Assembly (NCBI RefSeq): GCF_009742705.1
Contig: NZ_WPCU01000010.1
Coordinates: forward strand, 739,531-803,530
Length of the DNA: 64,000 bases
DNA from: Auraticoccus cholistanensis
Lineage (GTDB): Bacteria; Actinomycetota; Actinomycetes; Propionibacteriales; Propionibacteriaceae
Reading direction: 5' to 3'
Numbering within the stretch: the stretch's first letter is position 1; each line of letters begins with the position of its first letter. This document shows positions 50,345 through 60,721 of the stretch, one piece after another. The notes under the pieces were generated by a model. It worked only from the letters and a program-made list of their open reading frames with translations. It made no database searches and was not told the DNA's origin. A program made the position numbers and the translations under genes.

Positions 50345-53300
50345 ATGCACGTGCAGCTGCGCCAGACCCTGGACGACCAGGCCCGCGCCGAGGTCCTCGG
50401 CCTCTACGAGGCGTGCCTCGCCTCCGACCAGACGGCCCCCCTCAACGAGGCCGCCCTGCTGGCCCTGCCCACCCCGGGCGACCAGGTCGAGCACTGGGTG
50501 CTGTGCGACGCCGAGGCCGGCGACACCCTGGTCGGGTACGCGCAGGCGCGGTGGGCCGACGACGAGCACGGCCAGAGCACCGCGCAGCTGATGGTGCACC
50601 CGCACGCCCGCCGTCGTGGCGGGGGGACGCTGCTGCTGGAGGCCGTGCGCGCCCGCCACCAGGAGCGCCACCCGGGCACGCCCGCCACCGAGCTGCCCGA
50701 GCTGGCCTTCTGGGCCTTCGGCCGGCTGCCCGCCGCCACCGAGATGGCCCGCCGGCAGGGCCTCGACGTGGTCCGCGAGCTGCTGATGATGGGCCGCGAC
50801 CTCGCCGCCAACCCGGTGACCGACGAGGTGCTGGTCCCCGACGGGGTGACGCTGCGCACCTTCCGTCCCGGCGAGGACGAGGAGGGCTGGCTGTCGGTGA
50901 ACCTGCGGGCCTTCGCCCACCACCCCGAGCAGGGCCGCATCACCGCCGAGGACCTGCGGCTGCGGATGGAGGAGCCGTGGTTCTCCCCCGAGGACTTCCT
51001 GGTCGCCGAGCGGGACGGCCGCCTCGTCGGCTACCACTGGATGAAGTCCGAGGGCGACGTCGGCGAGGTCTACGTCCTCGGCGTCGACCCCGAGGCCGCC
51101 GGCATGGGTCTGGGCCGGGCGCTGCTGACCGCCGGGGTCCGCCACCTCGCCGCCACCGGCCACAACCACGTGCGGCTCTACGTCGAGGCCGACCAGCAGC
51201 GGGTGGTGAAGATGTACCACAGCGCCGGTTTCGTCACCGTCCACCGCGACGTGCTCTACGCCGCCGTGCGCGGCACCGAGGAGCGCAAGGTGGCCTCACG
51301 GACCGGCGAGGTCGACCAGTCCGGCGCGCCGCCGGCCGCCCTGGTGGACGCCGGGGAACGGCTGGCCGAGCCCGGGTCCGACGGCGCCCGGGTGGCCGCC
51401 CCCTACACCGAGGAGGACTTCGCCGCGGCGCTGGCCGCGCTGCCGGAGGACCGCTTCTCCGAGCGCGAGCTGTCCTGGCTGGCGTTCAACAACCGGGTGC
51501 TGGAGCTGGCCCGCGACCGCGAGCGGATCCCGCTGCTGGAGCGTGCCAAGTTCCTGGCCATCTTCAGCTCCAACCTCGACGAGTACTACATGGTGCGGGT
51601 GGCGGGCCTGAAGCGGCGGATCGCCGCCGGCGTGGCGGTCGCGGGCCCGGGCGGCCTGCTGCCGCGCGAGCTGCACGACGCCATCCTGCAGCGGACCCGC
51701 GAGCTGGTGACCGCCCAGGCCAGGCTGTTCGAGGAGGAGATCCGCCCCGAGCTGACCGCCGAGGGGGTGCAGATCCTGCCCTGGCGCGACCTGACCGACG
51801 ACGAGAAGTCCACGATGCGCCGGCTCTTCGCCGAGCGGATCTTCCCGGTGCTGACCCCGCTCGCGGTGGACCCCTCGCACCCGTTCCCCTACATCTCGGG
51901 GCTCAGCGTCAACCTGGCCGTGCTGCTGAAGAACCCCGCGACGGGCGCCCGCCAGTTCGCCCGGGTCAAGGTGCCGACCATCCTGCCCCGGTTCCTGTCG
52001 CTGGGCGGCAGCCGCTTCGTGGCCATCGAGGACGTCATCGCCCGCCACCTGGACCAGCTCTTCGCCGGCATGCAGGTGCTGGAGTGGACGACCTTCCGCG
52101 TCACCCGCAACGAGGACGTCGAGGTCGAGGAGGACGACGCGGAGAACCTGCTGTTCGCGCTCGAGAAGGAGCTGCTGCGTCGCAAGGTGGGACGTCCGCC
52201 GGTGCGGCTGGAGGTCGAGGAGGGCATCGACCCGGCCATCCTCGACCTGCTGGTCTCCGAGCTCGACGTCGACCAGCGCGAGGTCTTCACCCTCCCCGCG
52301 CCGCTCGACCTCAGCGGCCTGTTCAGCCTCGCCGACATCGACCGCGAGGACCTGAAGTACCCGGCCTTCCTGCCCAAGACCCATCCCCACCTGGCGGAGG
52401 TCGAGACGGCCAAGCCGGCCGACATGTTCGCCGCGCTGAAGCAGCGCGACGTGCTGCTGCACCACCCCTACGACTCCTTCGCCACCAGCGTGCAGCGCTT
52501 CGTCGAGCAGGCCGCCGCCGACCCCCAGGTGCTGGCGATCAAGCAGACGCTGTACCGCACCTCCGGCGACTCCCCCATCGTCGACGCCCTGGTGGAGGCC
52601 GCCCAGGCCGGCAAGCAGGTGCTGGCGCTGGTGGAGATCAAGGCCCGCTTCGACGAGCAGGCCAACATCCGCTGGGCCCGCACCCTGGAGGAGGCCGGGG
52701 TGCACGTGGTCTACGGCGTGATGGGGCTGAAGACCCACTGCAAGCTGTCGATGGTGGTCCGCGACGAGCCCGACGGGCTGCGCCGCTACGCCCACATCGG
52801 CACCGGCAACTACAACCCCAAGACGGCCCGGATGTACGAGGACATGGGCCTGCTGACCTCGAACCCGGTGATCACCGAGGACGTGGCCCGGCTGTTCAAC
52901 CACCTCTCGGGGATGACCCAGGAGACCCGCTACCGGCGGCTGCTGGTGGCCCCGCACGGCATCCGCACCGGGCTGATCGACCTCATCCGCACCGAGATCG
53001 TCAACGCCCGCGCCGGGCTGCCGGCCGGCATCAAGATCAAGGTGAACTCCGCCGTCGACGAGGCCGTGCTCGACGCGCTCTACGTCGCCGCCGGCGAGGG
53101 CGTGCCGGTGGACCTGTGGGTGCGCGGCATCTGCACGCTGCGTCCCGGGGTCCCCGGGCTCAGCGAGAACATCCGGGTGCGCAGCATCCTGGGCCGCTTC
53201 CTGGAGCACAGCCGGCTGTTCTGGTTCGCCGGCGGCGGGCGTCCGGTGGTGGGGATCGGCTCGGCCGACCTGATGCACCGCAACCTCGACCGCCGGGTCG

Positions 53301-53503
53301 AGGTGCTGGCCTCCATCACCAACAAGGCCCACATCGCCGAGATCGAGCAGCTGTTCGAGACCGCCTTCGCCGACGACACCGTCTCCTGGTGGCTCGACGG
53401 CGAGGCCGGCTGGACGGCCCGCACCACCGGAGCGGACGGGCGCCCGCTGGTCGACATGCAGGAGGCGCTGATCGCGGCCAAGAGCCGGCGGCGGAGCAAG
53501 TAG
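50345..53503 (+). CDS. mshD: Mycothiol synthase reading frame continuous with polyphosphate kinase
   Basis: A single 1052-aa open frame. Residues 1-~310 are MshD: two GNAT domains (first with [17 protein letters not shown], second with [22 protein letters not shown]), ending naturally near [14 protein letters not shown]. MshD acetylates Cys-GlcN-Ins to finish mycothiol. No stop codon follows. The frame runs through a ~60-residue hydrophilic linker into full-length PPK1. It is either a true fusion or an mshD that has lost its stop while ppk starts internally at GTG 51290. The ATG appears to be leaderless. Confidence 0.85.
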   Translation: MHVQLRQTLDDQARAEVLGLYEACLASDQTAPLNEAALLALPTPGDQVEHWVLCDAEAGDTLVGYAQARWADDEHGQSTAQLMVHPHARRRGGGTLLLEAVRARHQERHPGTPATELPELAFWAFGRLPAATEMARRQGLDVVRELLMMGRDLAANPVTDEVLVPDGVTLRTFRPGEDEEGWLSVNLRAFAHHPEQGRITAEDLRLRMEEPWFSPEDFLVAERDGRLVGYHWMKSEGDVGEVYVLGVDPEAAGMGLGRALLTAGVRHLAATGHNHVRLYVEADQQRVVKMYHSAGFVTVHRDVLYAAVRGTEERKVASRTGEVDQSGAPPAALVDAGERLAEPGSDGARVAAPYTEEDFAAALAALPEDRFSERELSWLAFNNRVLELARDRERIPLLERAKFLAIFSSNLDEYYMVRVAGLKRRIAAGVAVAGPGGLLPRELHDAILQRTRELVTAQARLFEEEIRPELTAEGVQILPWRDLTDDEKSTMRRLFAERIFPVLTPLAVDPSHPFPYISGLSVNLAVLLKNPATGARQFARVKVPTILPRFLSLGGSRFVAIEDVIARHLDQLFAGMQVLEWTTFRVTRNEDVEVEEDDAENLLFALEKELLRRKVGRPPVRLEVEEGIDPAILDLLVSELDVDQREVFTLPAPLDLSGLFSLADIDREDLKYPAFLPKTHPHLAEVETAKPADMFAALKQRDVLLHHPYDSFATSVQRFVEQAAADPQVLAIKQTLYRTSGDSPIVDALVEAAQAGKQVLALVEIKARFDEQANIRWARTLEEAGVHVVYGVMGLKTHCKLSMVVRDEPDGLRRYAHIGTGNYNPKTARMYEDMGLLTSNPVITEDVARLFNHLSGMTQETRYRRLLVAPHGIRTGLIDLIRTEIVNARAGLPAGIKIKVNSAVDEAVLDALYVAAGEGVPVDLWVRGICTLRPGVPGLSENIRVRSILGRFLEHSRLFWFAGGGRPVVGIGSADLMHRNLDRRVEVLASITNKAHIAEIEQLFETAFADDTVSWWLDGEAGWTARTTGADGRPLVDMQEALIAAKSRRRSK
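51290..53503 (+). CDS. ppk: Polyphosphate kinase 1 (probable internal start)
   Basis: PPK1 of 737 aa if translation begins at GTG 51290, which has GAGGAG 9 nt upstream and gives an N-terminal extension of the length usual in mycobacterial Ppk. N domain: [17 protein letters not shown]. The catalytic His, about residue 483, is in [13 protein letters not shown]. Other blocks are [20 protein letters not shown] and [17 protein letters not shown]. It makes polyphosphate from ATP reversibly. The pst genes follow, as expected for a phosphate cluster. The same frame also reads from mshD without a stop. Confidence 0.85.
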   Translation: MASRTGEVDQSGAPPAALVDAGERLAEPGSDGARVAAPYTEEDFAAALAALPEDRFSERELSWLAFNNRVLELARDRERIPLLERAKFLAIFSSNLDEYYMVRVAGLKRRIAAGVAVAGPGGLLPRELHDAILQRTRELVTAQARLFEEEIRPELTAEGVQILPWRDLTDDEKSTMRRLFAERIFPVLTPLAVDPSHPFPYISGLSVNLAVLLKNPATGARQFARVKVPTILPRFLSLGGSRFVAIEDVIARHLDQLFAGMQVLEWTTFRVTRNEDVEVEEDDAENLLFALEKELLRRKVGRPPVRLEVEEGIDPAILDLLVSELDVDQREVFTLPAPLDLSGLFSLADIDREDLKYPAFLPKTHPHLAEVETAKPADMFAALKQRDVLLHHPYDSFATSVQRFVEQAAADPQVLAIKQTLYRTSGDSPIVDALVEAAQAGKQVLALVEIKARFDEQANIRWARTLEEAGVHVVYGVMGLKTHCKLSMVVRDEPDGLRRYAHIGTGNYNPKTARMYEDMGLLTSNPVITEDVARLFNHLSGMTQETRYRRLLVAPHGIRTGLIDLIRTEIVNARAGLPAGIKIKVNSAVDEAVLDALYVAAGEGVPVDLWVRGICTLRPGVPGLSENIRVRSILGRFLEHSRLFWFAGGGRPVVGIGSADLMHRNLDRRVEVLASITNKAHIAEIEQLFETAFADDTVSWWLDGEAGWTARTTGADGRPLVDMQEALIAAKSRRRSK

Positions 53504-53523
53504 GGGCACGCGGTAACCCGCCG

Positions 53524-54405
53524 ATGGCCAAGAAGGCGATCATCCCCACCTCGGGGGCGGTGGTGCTGCGCCCGGGCCCGGACGGGCCCGAGGTGGCGGT
53601 GGTGCACCGGCCCCGCTACGACGACTGGTCCCTGCCCAAGGGCAAGGAGCTGCCCGGCGAGAGCGGCGTGGTGGCCGCGGTCCGGGAGGTGCGCGAGGAG
53701 ACCGGGCTCGACATCCGGCTGGACTGCCGGCTGGACTCCCAGCGCTACCGGGTCCCCGCCGGGGAGAAGCTGGTGTCGTGGTGGCGGGCCGGCGTGGTCG
53801 GCGAGCACGAGCGCCGGCCCGACGACGAGGTGGACAAGGTCCGCTGGTGGGACCTGCACCGGGCCCGCCGCCGGCTCACCCGGCGTGACGACGTCCGCCG
53901 CGTCGAGCAGGCGCTGGCCCTGCCACCCACGACCACGGTCGTGCTGGTCCGCCACGCCAAGGCGATGCAGCGCAGCAACTGGACGCTGGTCGACGCCACC
54001 CGGCCGCTGACCGGACGCGGACGCCAGCAGGCCCAGGACCTGGTCCCCATGCTGGCCGCCTTCGGGGTGCGCCGCGTGCTGAGCTCCTCCTCGACCCGCT
54101 GCGTCAGCACCGTCCGGCCCTACGTCGAGGCCGCCGGCGTGGAGCTGCTCACCTCCAGCCGGCTCAGCGAGGAGGAGGGCAGCGAGGACGCCGACGGCGT
54201 CGCCCAGGTCGTCGAGGAGTTCGTGGCCGCGGCGGTCGCGGCCGGCGAGCCGGCGGCCCTGTGCGGGCACCGGCCGGTCATCCCCCACATGCAGGACGCG
54301 CTCGGACTGCCGCACCGCGGGCTGGCCACGGCCGAGATGGTGGTGCTGCACCTGGGCCCCGACGGCGAACCCCTGGCGCAGGAACGTCACCGCCCCCGCA
54401 GCTGA
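53524..54405 (+). CDS. Nudix hydrolase fused to histidine phosphatase (MutT1-like)
   Basis: A 293-aa two-domain protein. The Nudix box GKELPGESGVVAAVREVREETGL lies at residues ~40-62, and a histidine-phosphatase domain starts at about 140 (VVLVRHAKA, with LTGRGRQQAQDL). This architecture matches mycobacterial MutT1, which removes 8-oxo-dGTP and cleaves dinucleoside polyphosphates. It lies 20 bp after ppk and is probably co-transcribed. Confidence 0.9.
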   Translation: MAKKAIIPTSGAVVLRPGPDGPEVAVVHRPRYDDWSLPKGKELPGESGVVAAVREVREETGLDIRLDCRLDSQRYRVPAGEKLVSWWRAGVVGEHERRPDDEVDKVRWWDLHRARRRLTRRDDVRRVEQALALPPTTTVVLVRHAKAMQRSNWTLVDATRPLTGRGRQQAQDLVPMLAAFGVRRVLSSSSTRCVSTVRPYVEAAGVELLTSSRLSEEEGSEDADGVAQVVEEFVAAAVAAGEPAALCGHRPVIPHMQDALGLPHRGLATAEMVVLHLGPDGEPLAQERHRPRS

Positions 54406-54455
54406 GCGCCCGACCGGGCTGCGCCGAAGCCCCGGTGGGGCGCGGGGGCGCGACG

Positions 54456-54461
54456 TAGCAT
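54456..54461 (+). promoter_or_regulatory. Possible -10 element of the Ggt gene
   Basis: TAGCAT 36 nt before ATG 54498, which would leave a short leader holding the GAGAGG ribosome-binding site. Confidence 0.35.
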
Positions 54462-54497
54462 CCGGGATAGGTGCCGTCTGCCGAGAGGTCGTCCGTG

Positions 54498-56315
54498 ATG
54501 CCCATGATCCGACCGGCCTCGCCGCTGCCGATCCTCACCGCCCTCACCGCCCGGACCGCCCGGACCGCCCTGACCGCCGCGACCGCGGTGGCCGTGCTGG
54601 TCAGCGGCTGCAGCGGCACCGGCACCGCGCCCGCGAGCGGCACCGGCGGCGCGCCGGTGCCCAGCCCGAGCAGCGCCTCCCCCACGACCGCAGGGGTGGA
54701 GGTCGCGCTCACCGTCCACCCGGCAGCCACGGAGGCGGCGCTGGACGTGCTGGCCGACGGCGGCAGCGCGGCCGACGCGGCGGTCGCGGCCGCGGCGGTG
54801 CTCAGCGTGGTCGAGCCGTACTTCTCCAACGTGATCGGCGGGGAGACGTCCGCCCTGCACCGCGACGGCGAGACCGGGCGGATCCAGAGCCTCAGCGGGG
54901 TGGGCTACGTCGGCGAGGAGTACACGGTCGAGGACTACCGGACCCGCGGCGAGACCGGCTACGGCCTGTACCAGTCGCTCGTCCCCGGCGCCTGGGGCGG
55001 GTGGATGCTGCTGCTCGAGGAGCACGGCCGGCTGGGCCTGGACCGGCTGCTGCAGCCGGCCGTCGAGCTGGCCCGCGAGGGTCACCCCGCCGGCTCCGAC
55101 CTCGCCGAGCGGCTGGCGATCTCGGTCGAGGGAGGGGCGGTCAACGCGGCCGCCGAGGAGGTCTACCTGCCCGAGGGCACCCCGCTGCGTGAGGGCGAGA
55201 CGGTGGTCCAGCGCGACTTCGCCGAGACGCTCACCACGCTGAGCGAGAGCTACACCGCGGCCGGCGACCACGACGAGGGGCTGCGCGCCGCACGCGACGC
55301 CCTCTACGAGGGCCCGCTCGCCGAGCAGGTCGTCGAGGCCATCCAGGCCGACGGCGGCTACGTCACGCTCGCCGACATGGCCCGCTTCGAGGCCAGGCTC
55401 ACCGAGCCGCTCAGCCTGGCCTGGGACGAGCAGGTGACGGTCCACCAGAACCCGCCGCCCTCCCAGGGGCTGGCGATGGTGGCCGCCCTCAACACGCTGC
55501 GCACGGCCGACCTCTCCGGCGGCCCCGAGGACCCGGCCGCCGTGCACCTGCAGGTCGAGGCGATGAAGCTGGCCATGGCCGACCGCGAGGCCTACGTCGG
55601 CGACCCCGACCTGACCCGGGCACCGCTGGAGCAGGTGCTCAGCGAGGAGTACGGCACCGCCCAGCTGGCCCGGATCGACCCCGACGCGGCGCTGGCCTGG
55701 CCGATCACCGACGGCGTGGAGGAGATGACCAACACCACCACCTTCCAGGTGGTCGACGCCTCCGGTGACGCGGTCGCGGTCACCACCAGCACCGGCTTCC
55801 AGCTCACCGCCGCCGGCGAGACCGGCATCATGCTGAACAACCGGATGCGGTTCATGACCGCCGACGACCCCGGCAGCCCGAACCACCTGCAGCCGGGCAA
55901 GCGGGTCCGCTACACCGGCAACCCGTGGATGGCCACCCGCGGCGAGGAGCTGTGGCTGCTCGGCGGGGTGATCGGCGTCGACACCCAGCCGCAGGTCCAG
56001 ACCCAGCACTTCATCGCGGTCGCGGAGTTCGGGATGACCCCGGCGGAGGCGGTGGCCGCGCCACGGCTGGTCACCGAGTTCCACCCCGACTCCGTGGCCC
56101 CGCACGAGGTCCCCAACGTCCTGCAGGTCGAGGGCAGCCTCCCCGACGACGTGGTCCGGTCCCTGCGGGACAAGGGCCAGGAGGTCGTCGTGGACGCTCC
56201 CGGCGCCGTCTTCGGCTACGGCTCGGTCGTCGAGCTGGCCCCGGGCCGACGCGGCGCCGAGCTCGGCGAGGACCCCCGGGTGGAGACCTCCACGGGAGAG
56301 GTCCGCGGGCCCTGA
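54498..56315 (+). CDS. ggt: Gamma-glutamyltransferase, lipoprotein form
   Basis: A 605-aa Ntn-hydrolase precursor. The N terminus is a signal peptide with lipobox VSGC, so it should be anchored outside the membrane. Thr413 in MTNTTTFQVVD is the predicted autocleavage site and nucleophile, splitting the chain into large and small subunits. It would cleave gamma-glutamyl compounds or gamma-glutamyl-type mycothiol conjugates; substrate uncertain. ATG 54498 was chosen for GAGAGG upstream; GTG 54471 would add nine residues. The signal region is encoded by short repeats (LTARTARTALTAATA). Confidence 0.87.
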   Translation: MPMIRPASPLPILTALTARTARTALTAATAVAVLVSGCSGTGTAPASGTGGAPVPSPSSASPTTAGVEVALTVHPAATEAALDVLADGGSAADAAVAAAAVLSVVEPYFSNVIGGETSALHRDGETGRIQSLSGVGYVGEEYTVEDYRTRGETGYGLYQSLVPGAWGGWMLLLEEHGRLGLDRLLQPAVELAREGHPAGSDLAERLAISVEGGAVNAAAEEVYLPEGTPLREGETVVQRDFAETLTTLSESYTAAGDHDEGLRAARDALYEGPLAEQVVEAIQADGGYVTLADMARFEARLTEPLSLAWDEQVTVHQNPPPSQGLAMVAALNTLRTADLSGGPEDPAAVHLQVEAMKLAMADREAYVGDPDLTRAPLEQVLSEEYGTAQLARIDPDAALAWPITDGVEEMTNTTTFQVVDASGDAVAVTTSTGFQLTAAGETGIMLNNRMRFMTADDPGSPNHLQPGKRVRYTGNPWMATRGEELWLLGGVIGVDTQPQVQTQHFIAVAEFGMTPAEAVAAPRLVTEFHPDSVAPHEVPNVLQVEGSLPDDVVRSLRDKGQEVVVDAPGAVFGYGSVVELAPGRRGAELGEDPRVETSTGEVRGP

Positions 56316-56356
56316 GACGGGTCCCGGCGCAGGCGTGCATCTGCCGGAGCGCAGGC

Positions 56357-56378
56357 GTTCACCTGTTGTTCATGTGCA
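56357..56378 (+). promoter_or_regulatory. PHO box (PhoP operator) upstream of pstS
   Basis: Two adjacent 11-bp direct units, GTTCACCTGTT and GTTCATGTGCA, fit the Streptomyces PHO-box pattern GTTCA(C/T)(C/T) with 11-bp phase. The site ends 88 bp before the pstS start. A candidate -10, TAGGTT, lies at 56405-56410. Confidence 0.8.
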
Positions 56379-56465
56379 GGGGCTGAGGTGGTCACCACCT
56401 GCTCCTAGGTTCGGCAGCGGAAGCCGGGGGGCTTCCCTACTGGACCCAGCAATGGAAGGCATCTT

Positions 56466-57581
56466 GTGAAGATCTCCCGCGCGGGCGCGCTCGTCGCCGT
56501 GCTCACCACCGCAGCCATCGGCTTGTCCGCATGCGCCGCCGACGAGGCGCCGCCCACGACCAACGGTGGCGGGGCCGCTCCGGCCCCGGCCGAGCAGCAG
56601 CTCTCCGGCACCCTGACCGGCGGCGGGGCCTCCTCCCAGGAGTCCGCGATGACCGCCTGGATCCAGGCCTACTCCAGCACCCAGCAGCAGGTCACCGTGC
56701 AGTACAACCCGGTCGGCTCCGGCGGCGGCCGCGAGGGCTTCCTGGCCGGGCAGTACTCCTTCGCCGGGTCGGACTCGGTGATGGACGAGGAGGAGCTGGC
56801 CCAGTCGCAGGAGATCTGCGGCCCCGAGGGCGCCTTCCACGTGCCGGCCTACATCTCCCCGATCGCCGTCGCCTTCAACCTGCCCGGTGTCGACTCCATC
56901 AACATGGACGCCGAGACCATCGCCTCGGTGTTCAAGGGTGACATCACCACCTGGAACGACGAGGCCATCGCCTCCCAGAACGAGGGCACCGAGCTGCCCG
57001 ACACCCCGATCACCGTCGTGCACCGCTCCGACGACTCGGGCACCACCGAGAACTTCACCGAGTACCTCTCGGCCGCCGCCCCCGACGTGTGGACCTACGA
57101 GGCCGGAGACGTCTGGCCGAGCGAGGAGGCCGCCGAGAACGCGCAGGGCACCTCCGGCGTGGTCGGCCTGGCCTCCCAGACCGAGGGCGCCATCACCTAC
57201 GCCGACGCCTCCGCCACCCAGGAGCTGGGCAGCGTCGCGGTGAAGGTCGGCGAGGAGTACGTCCCCTACTCCGCCGAGGCCGCCTCGAAGGCCGTCGAGA
57301 CCGCCGAGCGCGTGGGCGGCGGTGCGGAGCAGGACATGGCCGTCGAGCTGGACCGCGCCACCGAGGAGGCCGGTACCTACCCGGTCGTGCTGGTGTCGTA
57401 CCACATCTACTGCACCACCTACGCCGACCAGGAGACGGTCGACCTGATCAAGTCCTTCGGTGAGTTCGCCGTCTCGCCCGAGGGCCAGCAGGCCGCCTCC
57501 GACGCCGCCGGCAACGCCCCGCTGTCCTCCGCGCTGAGCGAGGAGGCCACCGCGGCCATCGAGAGCATCACCGTCCAGTGA
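56466..57581 (+). CDS. pstS: Phosphate ABC transporter substrate-binding protein PstS
   Basis: A 371-aa lipoprotein: signal peptide with lipobox LSAC, then a short linker. Phosphate-binding landmarks are GGGASSQESAMTAW, NPVGSGGGREGF, the SDSVM segment and VHRSDDSGTTENF, whose Ser/Asp/Arg residues contact phosphate. GTG 56466 follows GGAAGG. It captures phosphate for PstCAB and is the first gene after a PHO box. Confidence 0.95.
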   Translation: MKISRAGALVAVLTTAAIGLSACAADEAPPTTNGGGAAPAPAEQQLSGTLTGGGASSQESAMTAWIQAYSSTQQQVTVQYNPVGSGGGREGFLAGQYSFAGSDSVMDEEELAQSQEICGPEGAFHVPAYISPIAVAFNLPGVDSINMDAETIASVFKGDITTWNDEAIASQNEGTELPDTPITVVHRSDDSGTTENFTEYLSAAAPDVWTYEAGDVWPSEEAAENAQGTSGVVGLASQTEGAITYADASATQELGSVAVKVGEEYVPYSAEAASKAVETAERVGGGAEQDMAVELDRATEEAGTYPVVLVSYHIYCTTYADQETVDLIKSFGEFAVSPEGQQAASDAAGNAPLSSALSEEATAAIESITVQ

Positions 57582-57624
57582 CGCACGGGCCCGCGTGCTG
57601 CGGGCCACGGTCTGGGGCCGAGGG

Positions 57625-57655
57625 CCGCTGACGTCGCCGGGAGCGACGTCAGCGG
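57625..57655 (+). terminator. Intra-operon hairpin between pstS and pstC
   Basis: A perfect 13-bp stem CCGCTGACGTCGC / GCGACGTCAGCGG with a 5-nt loop lies 43 bp after pstS. A second small hairpin (GGGGCC-GTCC-GGCCCC, 57674-57689) follows. With no T-run they probably stabilise the pstS message and lower pstCAB expression. Confidence 0.65.
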
Positions 57656-57756
57656 CTCGACGCCTGAGATCCCGGGGCCGTCCGGCCCCACCGGGGGACC
57701 TACCGCACGGCGGCTCCCGTGACGCATGTTGTGATCGTTGAGCCAGAGGGTGGACG

Positions 57757-58755
57757 ATGAGCCAGACCGAGACCCGAGGGAGCGCCGTGGCCCAGACGAC
57801 GGACACCGAACAACCGCCCGTCGACGCGCCAGCCGGCGTCCCGTTGGACAACAGGTCGGGCCGCTTCGGCGACAGGCTGTTCTCCGGGATCAGCCTGGCC
57901 GCCGGGATCGTGATCCTCGTGGTGCTCGCGGGCGTGGCGGCCTTCCTGATCCGCGACGCCATCCCCGCGGTCGTCGCCTCCCCCGAGGAGCTCGACCGCG
58001 ACACCAGCTTCTGGGGCTACGTCGGCCCGCTGGTGGCCGGCAGCGTGGTGGCCTCGCTGATCGCCATCCTGGTCGCGACGCCCGTCGGCGTCGGGATCGC
58101 GCTGTTCATCTCCCACTACGCCCCGAAGCGGCTGGCCCAGCCGCTGGGCTACGTGATCGACCTGCTGGCCGCCATCCCGTCGGTGGTCTACGGCGCCTGG
58201 GGCGCGCTGGTGTTCGGGGCGGCCCTCGTCCCGGGCTACGCCTGGCTGTCGGAGCACCTGAGCTTCATCCCGATCTTCGGGCCCACCCACTCCACGACCG
58301 GCCGCACCCTGCTGACCGCCGCGCTGGTGCTGGCCGTGATGGTGCTGCCCATCATCACCTCGCTGTGCCGCGAGCTCTTCCTGCAGACGCCCAAGCTGCA
58401 CGAGGAGGCCGCGCTGGCCCTCGGCGCCACCCGCTGGGAGATGATCAAGGCGGCCGTCTTCCCCTTCGCCCGGGCCGGCATCGTGTCGGCCGTGATGCTG
58501 GGGCTCGGCCGGGCCCTGGGCGAGACCATGGCCGTCGCCCTGGTGCTCTCCCCCGGCCCGTTGACCGCGAGCCTGATCAGCACCGGCAACTCCACCATCC
58601 CCGCCGAGATCGCCCTCGGGTTCTCCGAGGCCTTCGGCATCCGCCGCAGCGAGCTGATCGCCGCCGGGCTCGTGCTGTTCGTGATCACCCTGGTGGTCAA
58701 CGTGCTCGCCCGGCTCGTGGTCGCCCGCTACAAGGACTTCTCGGGAGCCAACTGA
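57757..58755 (+). CDS. pstC: Phosphate ABC transporter permease PstC
   Basis: A 332-aa permease with six transmembrane helices after a ~40-residue cytoplasmic N terminus. The coupling loop is LHEEAALALGATRWEMIKAAVFPFARAG. The ATG follows GAGGGTG. The stop shares one base with the pstA ATG (TGATG). Confidence 0.94.
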   Translation: MSQTETRGSAVAQTTDTEQPPVDAPAGVPLDNRSGRFGDRLFSGISLAAGIVILVVLAGVAAFLIRDAIPAVVASPEELDRDTSFWGYVGPLVAGSVVASLIAILVATPVGVGIALFISHYAPKRLAQPLGYVIDLLAAIPSVVYGAWGALVFGAALVPGYAWLSEHLSFIPIFGPTHSTTGRTLLTAALVLAVMVLPIITSLCRELFLQTPKLHEEAALALGATRWEMIKAAVFPFARAGIVSAVMLGLGRALGETMAVALVLSPGPLTASLISTGNSTIPAEIALGFSEAFGIRRSELIAAGLVLFVITLVVNVLARLVVARYKDFSGAN

Positions 58756-59864
58756 TGAGCGCCGTCGCCACCCTGCAGAAGAGCTCGCTGACCGCGGGCC
58801 GGCTGCCGCGCTGGACCCCCTGGGCCGTCGGCGCCGGCGCGCTGGCCGTCTCGGCCGGGATCATGTCCCTGATCGGGTTCAACCTGCCCGGCTGGATCGT
58901 CATCGCCTGGCTGCTGTTCGTGCCCAGCATGTTCGTGGCCGCCCGGACGGTCGAGGGCCACCAGGCCGGCGTCGACCGGTTCTGGACGGTCCTGGTCTGC
59001 TCGGCCTTCGTGCTGGCCCTGCTGCCCCTGGTCTCGGTCATCGTCACGCTGCTGGTCAACGGCCTGCCCGGTCTGCTCGACCCCGGCTTCCTGGCGAGCA
59101 CGATGCAGTACGCCACCTCCCAGACCGACCAGGCGGCGGCCGCCGGCGAGGGGCCCGTCTACGGCGGCATCCTGCACGCGCTGGTCGGCTCGGTGCTCGT
59201 CACCCTCGCCGCCACCGTCATCTCGGTGCCGATCGGGCTGTTCACCTCGATCTACCTGGTCGAGTACAGCCAGGACGGCTGGCTGTCGCGGGCCATCACC
59301 TTCTTCGTCGACGTGATGACCGGCATCCCCTCCATCGTGGCGGGGCTGTTCGGCGCGGCGCTGCTGTTCAGCCTGGTCGACCCCCAGGACAGCCTGATGG
59401 GCTTCACGGCCGCCGTGGCGCTGTCGGTGCTGATGATCCCGGTGGTGGTGCGCTCCACCGTCGAGATGCTGCGGGTCGTCCCGAACGAGCTGCGTGAGGC
59501 CTCCTACGCCCTGGGGGTGCGCAAGTGGCGCACGATCGTCCAGGTGGTCATCCCGACCGCGATCTCGGGCATCGCCTCCGGGGTCACGCTGGCCATCGCC
59601 CGGGTGATCGGCGAGACCGCCCCGATCCTGGTCACCGCCGGTGTCGCCGTCCGGCTCAACACCAACCTGTTCAACGACTGGATGATGACCTTGCCGGTGT
59701 TCATCTTCCGCCAGCTGCAGAACCCGACCTCGCCGACCGCCGTCGGGCCCTCCATCGAGCGCGCCTGGGGTGCCGCGCTGGTGCTGGTCCTGCTCGTCAT
59801 GGCCCTCAACCTGGCCGCGCGTCTCATCGCCCGGGCCTTCGCCCCCAAGCAGACCGGGCGCTGA
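58755..59864 (+). CDS. pstA: Phosphate ABC transporter permease PstA
   Basis: A 369-aa permease. The coupling loop is [27 protein letters not shown]. Extra hydrophobic helices at the N terminus make it longer than E. coli PstA but normal for actinobacteria. It forms the membrane channel with PstC. Confidence 0.94.
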   Translation: MSAVATLQKSSLTAGRLPRWTPWAVGAGALAVSAGIMSLIGFNLPGWIVIAWLLFVPSMFVAARTVEGHQAGVDRFWTVLVCSAFVLALLPLVSVIVTLLVNGLPGLLDPGFLASTMQYATSQTDQAAAAGEGPVYGGILHALVGSVLVTLAATVISVPIGLFTSIYLVEYSQDGWLSRAITFFVDVMTGIPSIVAGLFGAALLFSLVDPQDSLMGFTAAVALSVLMIPVVVRSTVEMLRVVPNELREASYALGVRKWRTIVQVVIPTAISGIASGVTLAIARVIGETAPILVTAGVAVRLNTNLFNDWMMTLPVFIFRQLQNPTSPTAVGPSIERAWGAALVLVLLVMALNLAARLIARAFAPKQTGR

Positions 59865-59890
59865 GCCCCTCACCACAGGAGAACTCCGAG

Positions 59891-60670
59891 ATGTCCAAGA
59901 GCATCGAAGCGATCGACCTCGACGTCTACTACGGCTCGTTCCTGGCCGTCGAGGGCGTCAACATCCGCATCGAGCCGCGCACCGTCACCGCCTTCATCGG
60001 CCCCTCCGGCTGCGGCAAGACCACCTTCCTGCGGACCATGAACCGCATGCACGAGGTGCTGCCCAACGCCACCGTGAAGGGCCAGCTGCTGCTGGACGCC
60101 GAGGACATCTACGCCAGCGGGGTGGACCCGGTCCGCGTCCGCTCCAAGGTGGGGATGGTCTTCCAGCGCCCGAACCCGTTCCCCACGATGAGCATCCGCG
60201 ACAACGTGCTGGCCGGCTTCCGGCTGAACGGGATCCGGATGGGCAAGGCCCAGGCGGACGAGATCACCGAGCGCTCGCTCAAGGGCGCCAACCTGTGGAA
60301 CGAGGTCAAGGACCGGCTGGACAAGCCGGGCTCGGGCCTGTCGGGCGGGCAGCAGCAGCGGCTGTGCATCGCCCGCACCATCGCCGTGCAGCCCGAGGTC
60401 ATCCTGATGGACGAGCCCTGCTCGGCCCTGGACCCCATCTCGACCCTGGCGGTGGAGGACCTGATCGGGGAGCTCAAGGAGCACTACACGATCGTCATCG
60501 TCACCCACAACATGCAGCAGGCCTCCCGGGTGTCGGACAAGACGGCCTTCTTCAACATCGCCGGCACCGGCAAGCCGGGCAAGCTGATCGAGTTCGACTA
60601 CACCGACAAGATCTTCTCCAACCCGTCGGTGCAGTCCACCGAGGACTACATCACCGGTCGCTTCGGCTGA
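59891..60670 (+). CDS. pstB: Phosphate ABC transporter ATP-binding protein PstB
   Basis: A 259-aa ATPase. Walker A is GPSGCGKTT, the Q-loop is [19 protein letters not shown], the signature [16 protein letters not shown], Walker [14 protein letters not shown] and the switch His in VTHNM. It starts 26 bp after pstA with AGGAG upstream. A phoU gene, often next, is not seen here. Confidence 0.95.
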   Translation: MSKSIEAIDLDVYYGSFLAVEGVNIRIEPRTVTAFIGPSGCGKTTFLRTMNRMHEVLPNATVKGQLLLDAEDIYASGVDPVRVRSKVGMVFQRPNPFPTMSIRDNVLAGFRLNGIRMGKAQADEITERSLKGANLWNEVKDRLDKPGSGLSGGQQQRLCIARTIAVQPEVILMDEPCSALDPISTLAVEDLIGELKEHYTIVIVTHNMQQASRVSDKTAFFNIAGTGKPGKLIEFDYTDKIFSNPSVQSTEDYITGRFG

Positions 60671-60708
60671 GCCGCTCGCGCCCGGCGGGCTCTGCTCCTC
60701 ACCGCTCC

Positions 60709-60714
60709 TAGACT
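60709..60714 (+). promoter_or_regulatory. -10 hexamer, leaderless promoter of the DUF2510 gene
   Basis: TAGACT with a 7-nt gap to GTG 60722. Confidence 0.55.
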
Positions 60715-60721
60715 TCTCGCC

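Noticed and set aside
50345..51290. Frameshift or assembly error joining mshD and ppk
   Set aside because: Both domains are complete and in the same frame without any shift. Only a missing stop codon is needed, so the join is reported as real pending read checks.
59865..60721. phoU at the end of the pst operon
   Set aside because: The gene after pstB encodes a DUF2510 membrane protein with no PhoU helices.
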